Positions 19,049 through 29,142 of a stretch of 36,987 bases of DNA are shown here, piece after piece; the stretch's first letter is position 1; each line of letters begins with the position of its first letter. The DNA lies in assembly GCA_013054445.1 (NCBI GenBank), contig JAAMPI010000460.1, positions 1 to 36,987 on the forward strand, in the 5' to 3' direction. Under the pieces are notes generated by a model. It had not been told where the DNA came from. It was given only the letters and a program-made list of their open reading frames with translations, and ran no database searches. Both the position numbers and the translations under genes were made by a program. This DNA is from Cudoniella acicularis. Taxonomy: Eukaryota; Ascomycota; Leotiomycetes; Helotiales; Helotiaceae.

Positions 19049-20228
19049 TGTGGAAGATTTTACAAACAAATGATGGATATGAGGATGGTGACCGCAATTG
19101 AGTTGTTGCTGAGGCCGAGTGGGCGAGCAGTTGAATTTTGGAGACGCGTTGAGGACGCGTCAGCCGAAGTTTTCCCGAGCGAACACTTTACACGAGAACT
19201 TCAGTTCCAAGTTTGAACACTTTCAGCTGAATGTTGATATCCTCTCTTGCCATTTCTCCTACCGCGAGTAATGTGCAGCTGTCAAAAGCATAACACCTCG
19301 TCCCAAATAGTTCTCGTGCGATTCTTCCCCGCATATTTCTATTCGATGCTGCTCTAGCTTTCTGTAATTTCACGAGTACCGCAAGCTTTCATTTTCATAG
19401 TTGTAAGCAACTTGATTCATGAAAGTTAGCATGGGCATCAAGTGGTGATCAAATAAACATCGCCGTCCGTAACTTGCAGCAACATAATGTGTCTTGCGTA
19501 AAACCAACTCATATTTTTGCAACCCGTCGTTGCCACTTGGCTAAACTCGGTTCTGACGTTATTGAGAAGATTTGCGCAACAATGAGAGAAGTTCCAAGCC
19601 TCTAGCGTATATGCCGTACACAACGGCTATGTTTTTTCTTCAGTCACGTGATCCCCGATTCCATGTTTGATTTATGTAGCCTTGTCTCATGAGAACCATC
19701 TTCTCGACTCCTGGCTGCCATGATGCACTGCAAATACCTATGAGTGGATATTTGGGTCAATATCTTTTTGCTAGATACGATACTAATTTCTCACGCCTTT
19801 ATATTGGATCGCAAAGCCTATTCTTACTTTGTACAGTACATAGGTCTTACGTGTAGTATGTGCTAAAACTTTTGACAAGGCTGCCAAGAGTGGAGAATAT
19901 GTGCTCAATCTCTCTCGAACTTTCGCGTTAGCGAACAAAATCATATAACGATGATTCGATACTTTAGAGTCATGACAATGATTGAAAAGCAAATTTGCTT
20001 AGATAGTCCTTCAATGTCCAATAAGACAGCTTTCCTCGTGCAGACTTCACTAAGTTTAGTTACTCGTTGGGGATAGCGAACGACTTGGAGGGCGCTGGCC
20101 CGTGCCGCTCTCCCCACTTCCTTACAACACTCAATCTACTACTTATTTCAACAATCTGCCCTCTTTGGTTTCGAAACACTTTCTTTTTGAGAGTTATCTT
20201 GACTAAGTTCTCGTGACAAACAGCAATC
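19049..20228. promoter_or_regulatory. Divergent promoter region RFC2 / copper transporter
   Basis: 1.18 kb with no credible gene. It contains TCACGTGA-type sequence (CACGTG at 19645-19650) and the palindrome AAGCAAATTTGCTT at 19987-20000, listed separately. Confidence 0.5.
19987..20000. promoter_or_regulatory. 14-bp palindrome, candidate copper-response element
   Basis: AAGCAAATTTGCTT is a perfect palindrome 229 bp before the copper-transporter ATG. Each half contains TTTGCT, resembling the TTTGCTC core of yeast Mac1 copper-response elements. The functional assignment is inference from position and sequence. Confidence 0.4.
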
Positions 20229-21042
20229 ATGGATATGGGCTCGATGACAATGGCCACCTCCACTACCACAGGTATGGCAGGTATGGCATCAACAACAGCC
20301 TCCGCTGCTGCAGCATCCAGCACCTCAATGTCGAGCATGGACATGGAGGCAGCCAGCTGCAAGATATCCGTACGTTTTCAAACACTCTCGTCATTACCAT
20401 CCTATTCAACAAAACACTAAACATTTCACAGATGCTATGGAACTGGTACACAATTGACGCTTGTTCGTATTCCATAACTTGATTTACTGCCAATAAGTCC
20501 CTCACAAAAATCAAGGCTTCCTTTCCTCGACATGGCAAATTACCTCCAAAGGCATGTTTGCGGGCTCATGCATTGGTGTTATCCTCCTCGTCATGTCTCT
20601 CGAATTCCTCCGCCGCTCCGCCAAAGAATACGACCGCTACATCTTACGACAATACCAACGTGCCCAGACTATCTCCAGTGCTCCTTTAATCCAACCAAAC
20701 AAGACCTCCTCCATTGCCTCTGATCCCCCAGATCCCAGCTTGAACGGAAATAGGGGTATTGCCGCACCATTCCGACCGAACATCTTCCAGCAAGCTATCA
20801 GGGCTACGTTCCACATGGTGCAATTTGGCGTGGCTTACATTATCATGTTGCTGGCTATGTACTACAATGGTTACATCATCATCTCCATTATCATTGGAGC
20901 ATGGCTTGGTGCGTTTGCGTTCACCTGGGAGACAACTAATACGAGGTATGTGAATTTACGGAGAAGAAATGAATGTATCTAACATTTTGGTAGCAGTCCC
21001 CAGGAATCTCATAAGGAAGAAGCCACTTTGTGCTGTGGATAG
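20229..21042 (+). CDS. Ctr-family copper transporter
   Basis: Membrane protein of the Ctr family, importing Cu(I) as a trimer at the plasma or vacuolar membrane. Exons are 20229-20369, 20432-20462, 20516-20945 and 20994-21042, giving 216 aa. The N-terminus is Met-rich (MDMGSMTM, GMAGMAS, SMSSMDM), as in copper-binding Ctr ectodomains. MLWNWYTIDACFLS leads to TM1 (GMFAGSCIGVILLVMSLEFL). TM2 carries the Ctr M-x3-M signature (YIIMLLAMYYNGY), and TM3 holds G-x3-G (IIGAWLGAF). The tail ends in TLCCG with a Cys pair. The second intron uses an unusual GTTCGT donor, needed to keep frame. The last acceptor is a tandem TAG-CAG (20991-20996), so an isoform one residue shorter is possible. Confidence 0.9.
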
Positions 21043-21931
21043 ATTGGGGTTGTTATTCTCTGGTGGCTTCGGCGGGTTTTACAGATCGTGGTGGACAATA
21101 CCTGTGCATTAGAATCTTCGAGAGAATGGCATAATAGCGATGAACTACCAGGCCTCAGAACCTGCGCTACAGTCAGCCATTTTCTCACCTGTCCAAGGCT
21201 CTTCTTTCTTTGGAATTTATATATTTTCTTTCCTATCCTTTTCTTTTCCAGATCACGGCCCTGTAGAGCTTCACCCTCCATTCCTTGGAAAAATCTTCTG
21301 AAACCCGGGCCCCTATGCTGTCTTCCCCTCCCGAAACAAAACGTAGAACGGGCTCAAGATGTGCTACCAAATTGCTAAGAATAAATGCCCAATAAACTAA
21401 ACTGCTTAGTATTCATAAACTATGGCTTTGGGACAAGTTTGGTTGCGGCTAAAGTAAATAAGTCCCTTCTTTACGGGTGTTAGAAAAGGTAGCACACTAA
21501 GGTGAAATACCCACAAACTGGGAGACTTTTTGGAAATAGTCCTAGATTCTCAAAATACACATAAAAATAGTACTAATGACTTTCTAAAAAAATCTGTGAA
21601 TTTGTGAGTAACTCACGAACTTAGACCTCAATAAGACGCTCGTTAGTGTGTCGCCCTATTCTGTATTTGCAGGACCTAAAAAGGGTGAAGAATCCCGACA
21701 TATCGAAAAGAGGAGTGACTTATTTTACATAAGATTATGCACCCGTACTGCTTGTTGTAGGTGACTTCCACATCAAAATTTAATATCATACTGATCCACA
21801 CACACCGCAGGAAGACCTTGGTTCAGGTGGTTCAATTGTGTGTTTTGGTAGCGCATCCTATGCGTGACCTTGCTGCTTCCCTTACAAACAGATATACCTA
21901 CATAACGCCAATGAGATCCCGTTTTTAACAA
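21043..21931. other. Convergent 3' spacer, no gene seen
   Basis: 889 bp between the Ctr gene and the 2EXR gene. CACACTAA (21493-21500) and TTAGTGTG (21643-21650) form a short inverted repeat, with a smaller dyad TTTGTGAG/CTCACGAA inside at 21601-21619. This may be a decayed mobile element, but the arms are only 8 bp. Confidence 0.45.
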
Positions 21932-22792
21932 TTAGAAAGGTGCGTTGAAATCGTACGGATTCCCATCGTCGGAGTTGGAGTCCAAACCAAAGGCATTCGA
22001 CATCATCATATGAAAAAAGAAGCTTGAAGCATCCATCGTATCGTTCTCCTGAGTGGCTATAAAGCAGTCGGCCATAACAGTCGGCCACTTCTTCTTCTGC
22101 TTTACCCTCGACCTTTGATTCCAGCCATCGAACCACCAATGCCGGCTGCAAACCGGCATATGCTCACATCCAGACCTTAGACAAACTAACTCAGGCCAAA
22201 CCTCCTCGCATGGGCCTTCAAGATTATCGATCTCTGTTGCCATTTCCACCATCTCCTCCTCACCAAACATGTCGCCCATTTCTGGATTCTGGTCGTCACA
22301 TATCACAGCAATTTCCTTCAAATTTGAAAATCGCTCGATCTCCCTGAAGCCATCTCTCACATGTTGAAGAATACCAATCTCATGTATCATCAATGACTGC
22401 AGATACTGATAATCGTCGTCGCTGAGTTTCCTTCCTAGACGCCCAGGCGCAGCACCCAAAGTGCTCCAATCAAAAGCCACTATATCCATAGTCTGGATAT
22501 ATACCCGGGCGAATTCAGGTGTGGGAGCAAGACATAGTTTGTAGGTCTTTAAGCCTTCATGGCGAGACTCCTGGCAAGCATGGAGTATTGCGGGTGGTGT
22601 ACGAGGAGACCAGAAAACTCGCTGTGCTGAGTCCCACAGCACACGGACAAAATCGGGTTTAATCATATAACTCCAAATTGAAAGGCGAAGCTCAAGTGGG
22701 AGAGACCCGAATTTGTGGAAGGTGTCTGGTGCAGCTTTTGAGGCTCGGGCAGGATTGTCACGCCGTTCGTGATGGCGTCGACGTGGTGGCAT
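21932..22792 (-). CDS. 2EXR-domain protein
   Basis: Single-exon gene of 286 aa. After a basic N-terminus (MPPRRRHHERRDNPARASK) comes FGSLPLELRLSIWSYMI, then WSPRTPPAILHACQESRHEG and LKTYKLCLA. This is the 2EXR pattern common in filamentous ascomycetes and expanded in some Leotiomycetes. A region with VYIQTMDIVAFDW and FSNLKEIAVIC continues the family fold. The C-terminal quarter is acidic and contains several Cys/His (CLRSGCEHMPVCSRHWW). The molecular function of the family is unknown. The gene is divergent from the DUF1746 gene across 398 bp. The start at 22792 is the only ATG before the conserved core. Confidence 0.8.
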   Translation of the reverse strand: MPPRRRHHERRDNPARASKAAPDTFHKFGSLPLELRLSIWSYMIKPDFVRVLWDSAQRVFWSPRTPPAILHACQESRHEGLKTYKLCLAPTPEFARVYIQTMDIVAFDWSTLGAAPGRLGRKLSDDDYQYLQSLMIHEIGILQHVRDGFREIERFSNLKEIAVICDDQNPEMGDMFGEEEMVEMATEIDNLEGPCEEVWPELVCLRSGCEHMPVCSRHWWFDGWNQRSRVKQKKKWPTVMADCFIATQENDTMDASSFFFHMMMSNAFGLDSNSDDGNPYDFNAPF

Positions 22793-23190
22793 GACGCGTA
22801 TTTTTGGAGAGAAACAAGATAGAGATATATTCTTCGTAGAGATTCTCTTTTTTTGTGGATATTTATGAATTTTGTGAAAACGATTGTCTCACGTCCTCTA
22901 AGTTTCGTTCAGACTTGAAGGTAACAAGACAAAAGGAAACAGGAGGGGAGATGTCGTCTCAGCTGAAGAGCAAGGTGTAGGTCACAATTCCATCACGTGC
23001 CAGCTCTTTTCCCTCGGTCGCTAGCCCGATTCGTCAAGGCCAACCTCGATTCAATGTTCATCGCAAGACCCGACTCTACGACGGCGATAGTCAACTTGTC
23101 TCGAACGCCTTGCATTTGCTTTCGAATCATGTGAGCCGTTGGATCGCCCTGCAACAGCTTCAAACCTTCCACCAATGAGTCCAATAAGCT
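22793..23190. promoter_or_regulatory. Divergent promoter 2EXR gene / DUF1746 gene with overlapping uORF
   Basis: 398-bp shared upstream region with CACGTG at 22994-22999. An ATG at 23175 opens an eight-codon frame ending at 23201, which overlaps the DUF1746 start at 23191 in a different frame. Confidence 0.4.
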
Positions 23191-24266
23191 ATGAACAATG
23201 ACTCCACGCCCAACCCAGCAGAGGTCCTGCCAACGGCGGACACCACGAACCGAGCAGACTCCATAGAGTCTGGCACACGAACTCAGCATGCTCTTTCGCC
23301 TGCGAAAAGGAAGTTTCAGGCGCAGATGGTCAAGAAGCTAGATTTCATCGATGGACTTATGAAGAACCTGGATATACTAGTTTGGGTGGAGCTATGCATT
23401 CTGTATTATATGGAGTACGTCTTCAACTATTTCACAAATGCGGCATCACTAATGTGAATCCCAGCTGCTCCTTATTTCGCTTTTTTATTCGAGGTCTCAA
23501 TCAAATGATGTTTCTTACACCAAAACCGCATTTCATCCCACCGATGCCGAAACACCGTCCTTATATTGGGGCCATCTTTGGTCCCTTCATAATATGTGTT
23601 CTTCTACATCTTTTCACTGCTCGATCTGAGGCTGGGGAAGCAATGCGCGGGTATTTACATGGAGGAATCATAGTCGACCTTATAGGCCAGAAGGGGCCAA
23701 CATCAAAGATACACTTGCTGTTACTTGATTGTCTGGTATTGGGCTTGCAGTGCTTTATGCTGGCAGTACATGTGGAAAGAGAAAGGCTTAAGACAGTCTT
23801 AACCGCATACACGTCGCCAGGCCGAACTAGGAATCAACCACGGGCTGAGGTAACCTCGAGCCAAGACCACGATGCTGAAGAACGAGGAATAATGAGAGAC
23901 GCCGTAACGAACACCGGGGATATAGAGCTACAACCGTTAGCTTCACGAAATGATGGACCTTCAACGGGGCAGGAGGATACCACGGAAAGGGACGAAGAGC
24001 GTGCAAGACTTCTTGCAGAGCCACCACCAACCGAGCATGGAGATGAAGCAGGCTTGGATATGTTCTGGACCGGCACGGTTATTGTGGCGGACTTTCACAT
24101 CATGCACAATCTAAGGAGACAGTGGGAGAACTACGGAAGCGCCACGGCCTTCCAGACGGTCGGATTTTCTGCTGAATTGACAGCAGCTACCGAGGCTGAT
24201 AGAACGCTTCGTTTGAATGCGGTTACCCAACGATTTCAACAAGGCGTCAACGCGCTGACATCTTGA
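23191..24266 (+). CDS. DUF1746 membrane protein, probable Dsc4-like subunit of the Golgi Dsc E3 ligase
   Basis: Exons are 23191-23414 and 23465-24266 (50-nt intron with CACTAAT branch), giving 341 aa. The splice restores LYYMDCSLFRFFIRGLNQ. A polar N-terminal head with KRKFQAQMVKKLDFIDGLMK is followed by hydrophobic segments LDILVWVELCILYYM, FFIRGLNQMMFLTP, IGAIFGPFIICVLLHLF and LLLLDCLVLGLQCFMLAV. This arrangement matches the fungal DUF1746 family, to which I assign Dsc4 of the fission-yeast Dsc complex (SREBP cleavage, Golgi membrane protein degradation) from memory. The cytosolic tail is long, acidic and variable, with ERARLLAEPP (dileucine-like). The domain call is firmer than the Dsc4 assignment. 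Confidence 0.72.
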
Positions 24267-24376
24267 GACATTCCCTGTATTGTAGGCCTTTCAAAAGTTA
24301 TCCTGGCATGGAATACCACGGCTTGAAAGTCACCAAACAGCAATTTTTGATCCAGAGTGACTTGAAAGTGCTTGTA

Positions 24377-25585
24377 TTATGCTATTTTCCTTCCAACATT
24401 ACCAACACCTATACCTTTAACACTCACGATGATATCTGAAGTATCATCGTCCTCAGCATCTCTCATCCCCCAACTACTTGCCCCAAACCTTTTCAGATCT
24501 CTTCCGAGTTGTATTACGTCTTCCGTCCCTACTACGTCTCTCCCTAACCTCACTCTTCCAACATCTTCTGACCCCATAGCCATAAGCGTCAAGACCGTCC
24601 CAGCCCCGACCCTTGTGATACAACCTCCCTCTGAAATGCTTTCTAGAAGTTGCAACGCACACATCTTCCCAATATCTTCTGGCGTTACTCCCCCCGTACT
24701 CGGCGCTGCTACATCTGCAGAGTAAAGCACTCCATCCACGCTACTCTCCCCCACAAGACTTAATCCAAATCCCACACCCGCTCTCTTCTTCTTCCCCGGG
24801 TCTGCCTTATCCCCACTGGACACCAGAGGCGCCTGGTCATACTGAGCAGCAACATGCACATCCCCAACCAACGGATTCAGTAAGCCCCTCGCCGTATGTA
24901 TCATCCTCGCATTATTGCTGGCACTCACACCCGTACAATATGCCACGCCTCTTATCCTCCTGACTCTCCCGGGGCTTCGATTCATATGCAGCGTCTTTGG
25001 CAATCGAACCTGACTCCCAAATCGCAGCTCCACTATTCCTCCTCCTCCTTTTCCCCCAGGACCAGCACACGACCGCTGTAGAACCCTTAATTCCATCTTC
25101 GCGCCCAAGATCCCAAAACTTTCGTACAGAGGTAGAACAGCAGTCCGCACAGTATCCACGCTCACATCCCCTGTCTCCGTCGCAGAAGTAATGACCCCAT
25201 CCCCTTCGAACCTCACATTCACAGGGCTTTTCGAGAATGGTGCAAGCATACACAATGGCAGCAAAAACCAGCTTACACCCCGCCGACAGGTTTCCGGTAG
25301 AGAGCATTTGACTACATCACCGGATGTGACGCCGCCGGTAATGAGGCCTGGTATGTATGTGAGTGTTGTTCCAGTATAGGAGATTTGAAGAGAGGATCCG
25401 TTGGTGATGGAGTCGAGCAGGCGGAGGAAGGATACTTCGTGGGGCGCAAGGCCGGGGTGAGTGGGCGAGGAGGAGCGGATCTGTGAAATGTGGATTGGTC
25501 GCCCTGTGAGGGTAGAGAGAACCAGGCGCTGGGTGATGGATTTATGCGTTGTGAAGCGGAGGAATTCGGGAGTTGGTGTCGCCAT
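24377..25585 (-). CDS. RCL1: Rcl1, RNA 3'-terminal phosphate cyclase-like protein of 18S rRNA maturation
   Basis: Nucleolar SSU-processome factor (partner of the GTPase Bms1) required for cleavage of pre-rRNA at A2. Single exon of 402 aa from the ATG at 25585 (MATPTPEFLRFTTHK); an in-frame ATG at 25612 would add nine residues. The family pattern is clear: THKSITQRLVLSTLTGRPI, PGLAPHEVSFLRLLDSITNG, ISYTGTTLTYIPGLITGG and MLAPFSKSPVNVRFEG, with RIRGVAYCTGVSASNNARM in the insert domain. Where true cyclases have a catalytic His in the C-terminal domain, this sequence reads CALQLLESISEGGC, without His, as expected for the non-cyclase Rcl1 branch. The stop lies 110 bp from the convergent DUF1746 gene. 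Confidence 0.93.
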   Translation of the reverse strand: MATPTPEFLRFTTHKSITQRLVLSTLTGRPIHISQIRSSSPTHPGLAPHEVSFLRLLDSITNGSSLQISYTGTTLTYIPGLITGGVTSGDVVKCSLPETCRRGVSWFLLPLCMLAPFSKSPVNVRFEGDGVITSATETGDVSVDTVRTAVLPLYESFGILGAKMELRVLQRSCAGPGGKGGGGIVELRFGSQVRLPKTLHMNRSPGRVRRIRGVAYCTGVSASNNARMIHTARGLLNPLVGDVHVAAQYDQAPLVSSGDKADPGKKKRAGVGFGLSLVGESSVDGVLYSADVAAPSTGGVTPEDIGKMCALQLLESISEGGCITRVGAGTVLTLMAMGSEDVGRVRLGRDVVGTEDVIQLGRDLKRFGASSWGMRDAEDDDTSDIIVSVKGIGVGNVGRKIA

Positions 25586-26277
25586 TTTTGTTGTAGTCGA
25601 GTTCTGTCGCAAAGTTAGAAGTTCACAAATAATTTTGGTACATCTGCCGGCAAATGCATTATACGTTGCTCAATTCGGTCACCGCCTTTAGTAGCCCTGT
25701 ACAGTGTACAGTAGACAACATTGAATCCAACCACAAACTAATGACCCGGGAATGTGTCCAAAGTCTGTTAAATGCATTATTTGAAAACGAGGATCATCAG
25801 GATGGAGGAAAGAAGTATGGAGTGACTGGATTTTGTTGAATTTTGTTTATTGCCTACGCAAATTGAAGAGGTGCTACCATCAATCATACTAGGAGTGAGT
25901 GTTCATGCCAACCAACAAGACAGATTATTCTGACCACCCTCTCTCCTACGATCGTGCAATTTTAGAAAAATCAGAATTGTACAGTGTGGGCCCCGTGACA
26001 TGCCAAGCAACCTCAATAAGGAGAAGAACTCCGGTTTTGCGTAGTAGTACATGCGAAATCGCCAAAGAAGAATCGCGCAGCAGAGACAAAACGGCTTTGC
26101 CCCGAGGTCTGGTTCATCTAAGGACAACGCCAAGAGAATGAGCAGCTGTAAGGAAACGCGATGAAAAGGAGCATCCAGGGTTCATCATGTTGACATTTCA
26201 ATCAATATCACATGATGGTCGTTCAGGTGCGCATTGCCATCAAGATTACGCAACAACTTGCAGTCATGATTGTCCAT
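25586..26277. other. Intergenic region upstream of RCL1, no gene seen
   Basis: 692 bp holding the RCL1 promoter and the PWWP-gene 3' UTR. Short ORFs here have no family features. Confidence 0.55.
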
Positions 26278-28384
26278 CTAGGAAGTAGACTCGACTGCTG
26301 AAGCTTCGGCTGCCGGCTCCTATACCAAAGTTAGTTTGCAGGTTGAAAACCAGTCAAAAACAGGGAAAATTGCACACCTTAACTGCCTCTTCAGCAGGCT
26401 CATGCTCAGACTGCTCATCCACTGCTTGTTCCTTCGACTCGGCAGCAGGCGACTCTTCCGACGAAGCCTTTTCCTCGCCCTTGGACTCCTCCGGTGACTC
26501 CTTGCTTCCATTAGCGTTCTCGCCAGGCGAGACCTTTCCGACTTCCGTCTCAGCCTTGCCCTCATCGGTCTTGCCCTCACTGCTTACGCCATTTGTTGTG
26601 GCCAGAGTAGTGGGTGTGCCTTGCTCGCCGGTGAGGAGCGTGTTCCACTTATCAAGAAGAGTTTGAGACCGGGGCTTGAAGTGGAAATCGTTCTCACGGG
26701 GAATATTGTCGAGCTTCAAGATGGCTTTGAGGACCTTGTTGATTTTTGTGTTGCGAATGATGCTGACTTCGAGGTCTGTATAACTCTCAAGCTTGGTCAC
26801 GAATTCGGCCATCTGCCTCATCTCTTCTGCCTTTGGAGCTTGGTCGCGAGTCAAAAGACCCTTTTGGAGCTTGTGTCGTAAGAAGAGTATTTCTTTCTGT
26901 AGCAAGATTTAGCAATTTCCTAGAGCACAAAATCTTTGCGACTTACCTCTTTTTTGACGCGCTTTTCTTCAGCTGTCATTTCCGGCTCTTTGGGAACAAC
27001 GGCTTCAGGCACTGTAGTGGCTTTGGTCGAGGCCTTCTTGGACGATTTACTCTTCGGGGTCTTGATGACCGAGTCCTTTGCAACCTTCGGGGTGCTGGTG
27101 CCATTTGTAGTCTTTGCAGTGTTGTTTAACTTGATTTTGGGTTTCTTGACGGAATCGGTACGCGCAGGAGGCTAAATTTCAATCAACATACGCCAAAGTA
27201 ATAGTGGGTTTTCAACCTACCTCAGCTGGTTCTTCGGCCTTCCGCTTCTTACTCTTAGATGATTTCAGACTAGCATCTGCGTCATCAGATTCTGGTTCAG
27301 TGGCAGCGTCTTGCATTTCCACGTCCTCATCATCTTCATCCTTGACCACCACCTTCGATTTCTTCTCAGCGGACTTTTTCGGCTTCGTCTCCTTCAACTT
27401 CTTCTTCTCCTTCTCGGCTTCTTTCTCAGCTTTGGCCTCTTTGATTGCCTCCTGCTGTTGGCGTTGAGCCTCGCGGGCTTCATCAAAGCTTTTCAAGATG
27501 TCTTTGAAATATTGAAGATCATGTTGTTCGCTTGCCAGTTGATATGCACCATGGAGGTCTTTAGGTCGAGAGGGGGCTGGAGCCTCAGGGTCGAAATCAA
27601 GGAGGTCCCAATTATTGATCCATCCACTAAAAGTAGAAACTTAGCAAGCCAAAAATGAAAAAGACGCGAAGAACTCACAACTCATTGGTCTGAAGGAACA
27701 TAACTGGAAATACTCGTTCCTCGACTTTAGAATCTCCGTCTCTCCACGTACCGTCTGGTCGGGCAGCTGCGGCAGGTCGTTTTTTAAGAAGTGCGCCTGG
27801 CAGCATAGATTCATCGCACACGATTGCTGGCCACGGCGGGAAACCCTTTAGTCGGGCGAAGAAATAGTCACCAGGCTTGGCATCTGGGTGAAAGACTTTG
27901 GCCATCTTGGCCTTTGATGCCTTCTTGTTTAATTTCTTCTTGTGTTCTGGCACCCCAGTAGACTTCCGTCGTGGTTTGACAGTCGCTGTTGCGGACTCGC
28001 TTGCCTGGGGAGCTGGGCTGCCTTCCTTTATCTCCATTTCGGCAGATTCAGACTCCTCGGTTGGTTGCTTGCCTTCTGTGACGTCGGTTGAGGCTTGTTT
28101 GCCGTTTGTATAGTTCTGCTCGGAGGCTAGATGCGGAAAAAAAATCAATCAGTAAGTGAATTTAAAGTGAAAACAAGACGGCAAAAGTGAAAAGCAAGCA
28201 TACTCTCGATTGGCGCGGAAACCTCAGTCGCGACTTCTTTAGCAGGCTCGGGCGCGTCGTTGACGATCTTGTCGCGATTCTCATCTTCTGTGCTCTTAAC
28301 TGCAAGCTCTCCCTCAGGAGCAGCTGCGAGAGCCTCTGCGGTGGTAGGTGGGGGGGAAGCCTGGGTAGTTGCCTCTTCGGACAT
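26278..28384 (-). CDS. PWWP-domain chromatin protein with C-terminal LEDGF/TFIIS-N-like helical domain
   Basis: Nuclear protein expected to read methylated H3K36 on nucleosomes. Six exons: 28384-28204, 28126-27679, 27626-27221, 27171-26947, 26896-26378 and 26319-26278 (introns 77, 52, 49, 50 and 58 nt), giving 606 aa. After an acidic, low-complexity N-terminus a basic stretch (HKKKLNKKASKAKMAKVF) precedes the PWWP core: KPGDYFFARLKGFPPWPAIV, with PPWP as the motif and VFPVMFLQTNEFGWINNWDL across a splice. A long Lys/Glu coiled-coil and basic linker follow. LEVSIIRNTKINKVLKAILK with FKPRSQTLLDKWNTLL then resembles the helical domain of LEDGF/TFIIS-N proteins. Related fungal proteins are Pdp3 and Ioc4; orthology is not proven. 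Confidence 0.85.
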
Positions 28385-29142
28385 GTTGCCGTCGCGAAAC
28401 AGATCTGGTGGTCAGGTAAAGCAAAAGTAACAGGAAGCTTGCGATTGTGATAGACGCGGTAGAAAGGCGCTCGGTAGTTGCAATCAATAGCAGCCCTCCC
28501 GACGCACAAGTGGATGGAGATGCCTTGATGGCAGAGGTGTTGGCAGGTGGAGGGAGATGGAGATCGAGAAAATGATTTGTTCCTTTGAGATTCGCTTCGA
28601 AAATCAAGAGGCTTTTAGCGCAACCTTGCGATTCGGATCACGTGAGGCGACAAATTGTCCTCATCCCTAACCACAACAGCGAATGGGTGATCGACTAATC
28701 AACTCATACGACCTAATAGCACAAGTAAAAGGATTAAAAAAAACAGCAAAAAACGAGCATGTAACAACAAAAGAATACAAAAGACGAGTCAATGGGAAAA
28801 GGAAAATCAAACATCAGTGCTAGGAGCCGCCCGTTCTCAGAACAACGCCAGAGCCAGAGCCAGAGCCAACCTAATGCTGAGGTGAGGGCGTGACGTGATA
28901 ACCAACCAGACCTCCTTCTCCCGCAGCCAATCACACCTCGTGTGTCCTGCCTCTGCCCGTGGCACAGGCAACACAATCATTCAGGGCCAAGCAAAGAGAG
29001 TTGAATGGAATGTGAAAGCCTGAGGAACCATTGGAAAAAATCAAGAACAGAAACAACTGCTTTTTTAGTCCGTCTAAAGTTTTTCCTGGATTCGATCTAG
29101 TGTACAACAGACTTTTGGTAGCTGACAAGTGACAAGATCTTA
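28385..29142. other. Intergenic region between BRR2 and the PWWP gene
   Basis: 758 bp with the PWWP-gene promoter and BRR2 3' UTR. It holds CACGTG at 28639-28644 and a short GCCAGA tandem repeat (about four units) at 28848-28870. No gene is seen. Confidence 0.5.

Noticed and set aside
21493..21650. MITE bounded by CACACTAA/TTAGTGTG
   Set aside because: Arms of only 8 bp and no target-site duplication seen; kept as a note in the spacer entry.
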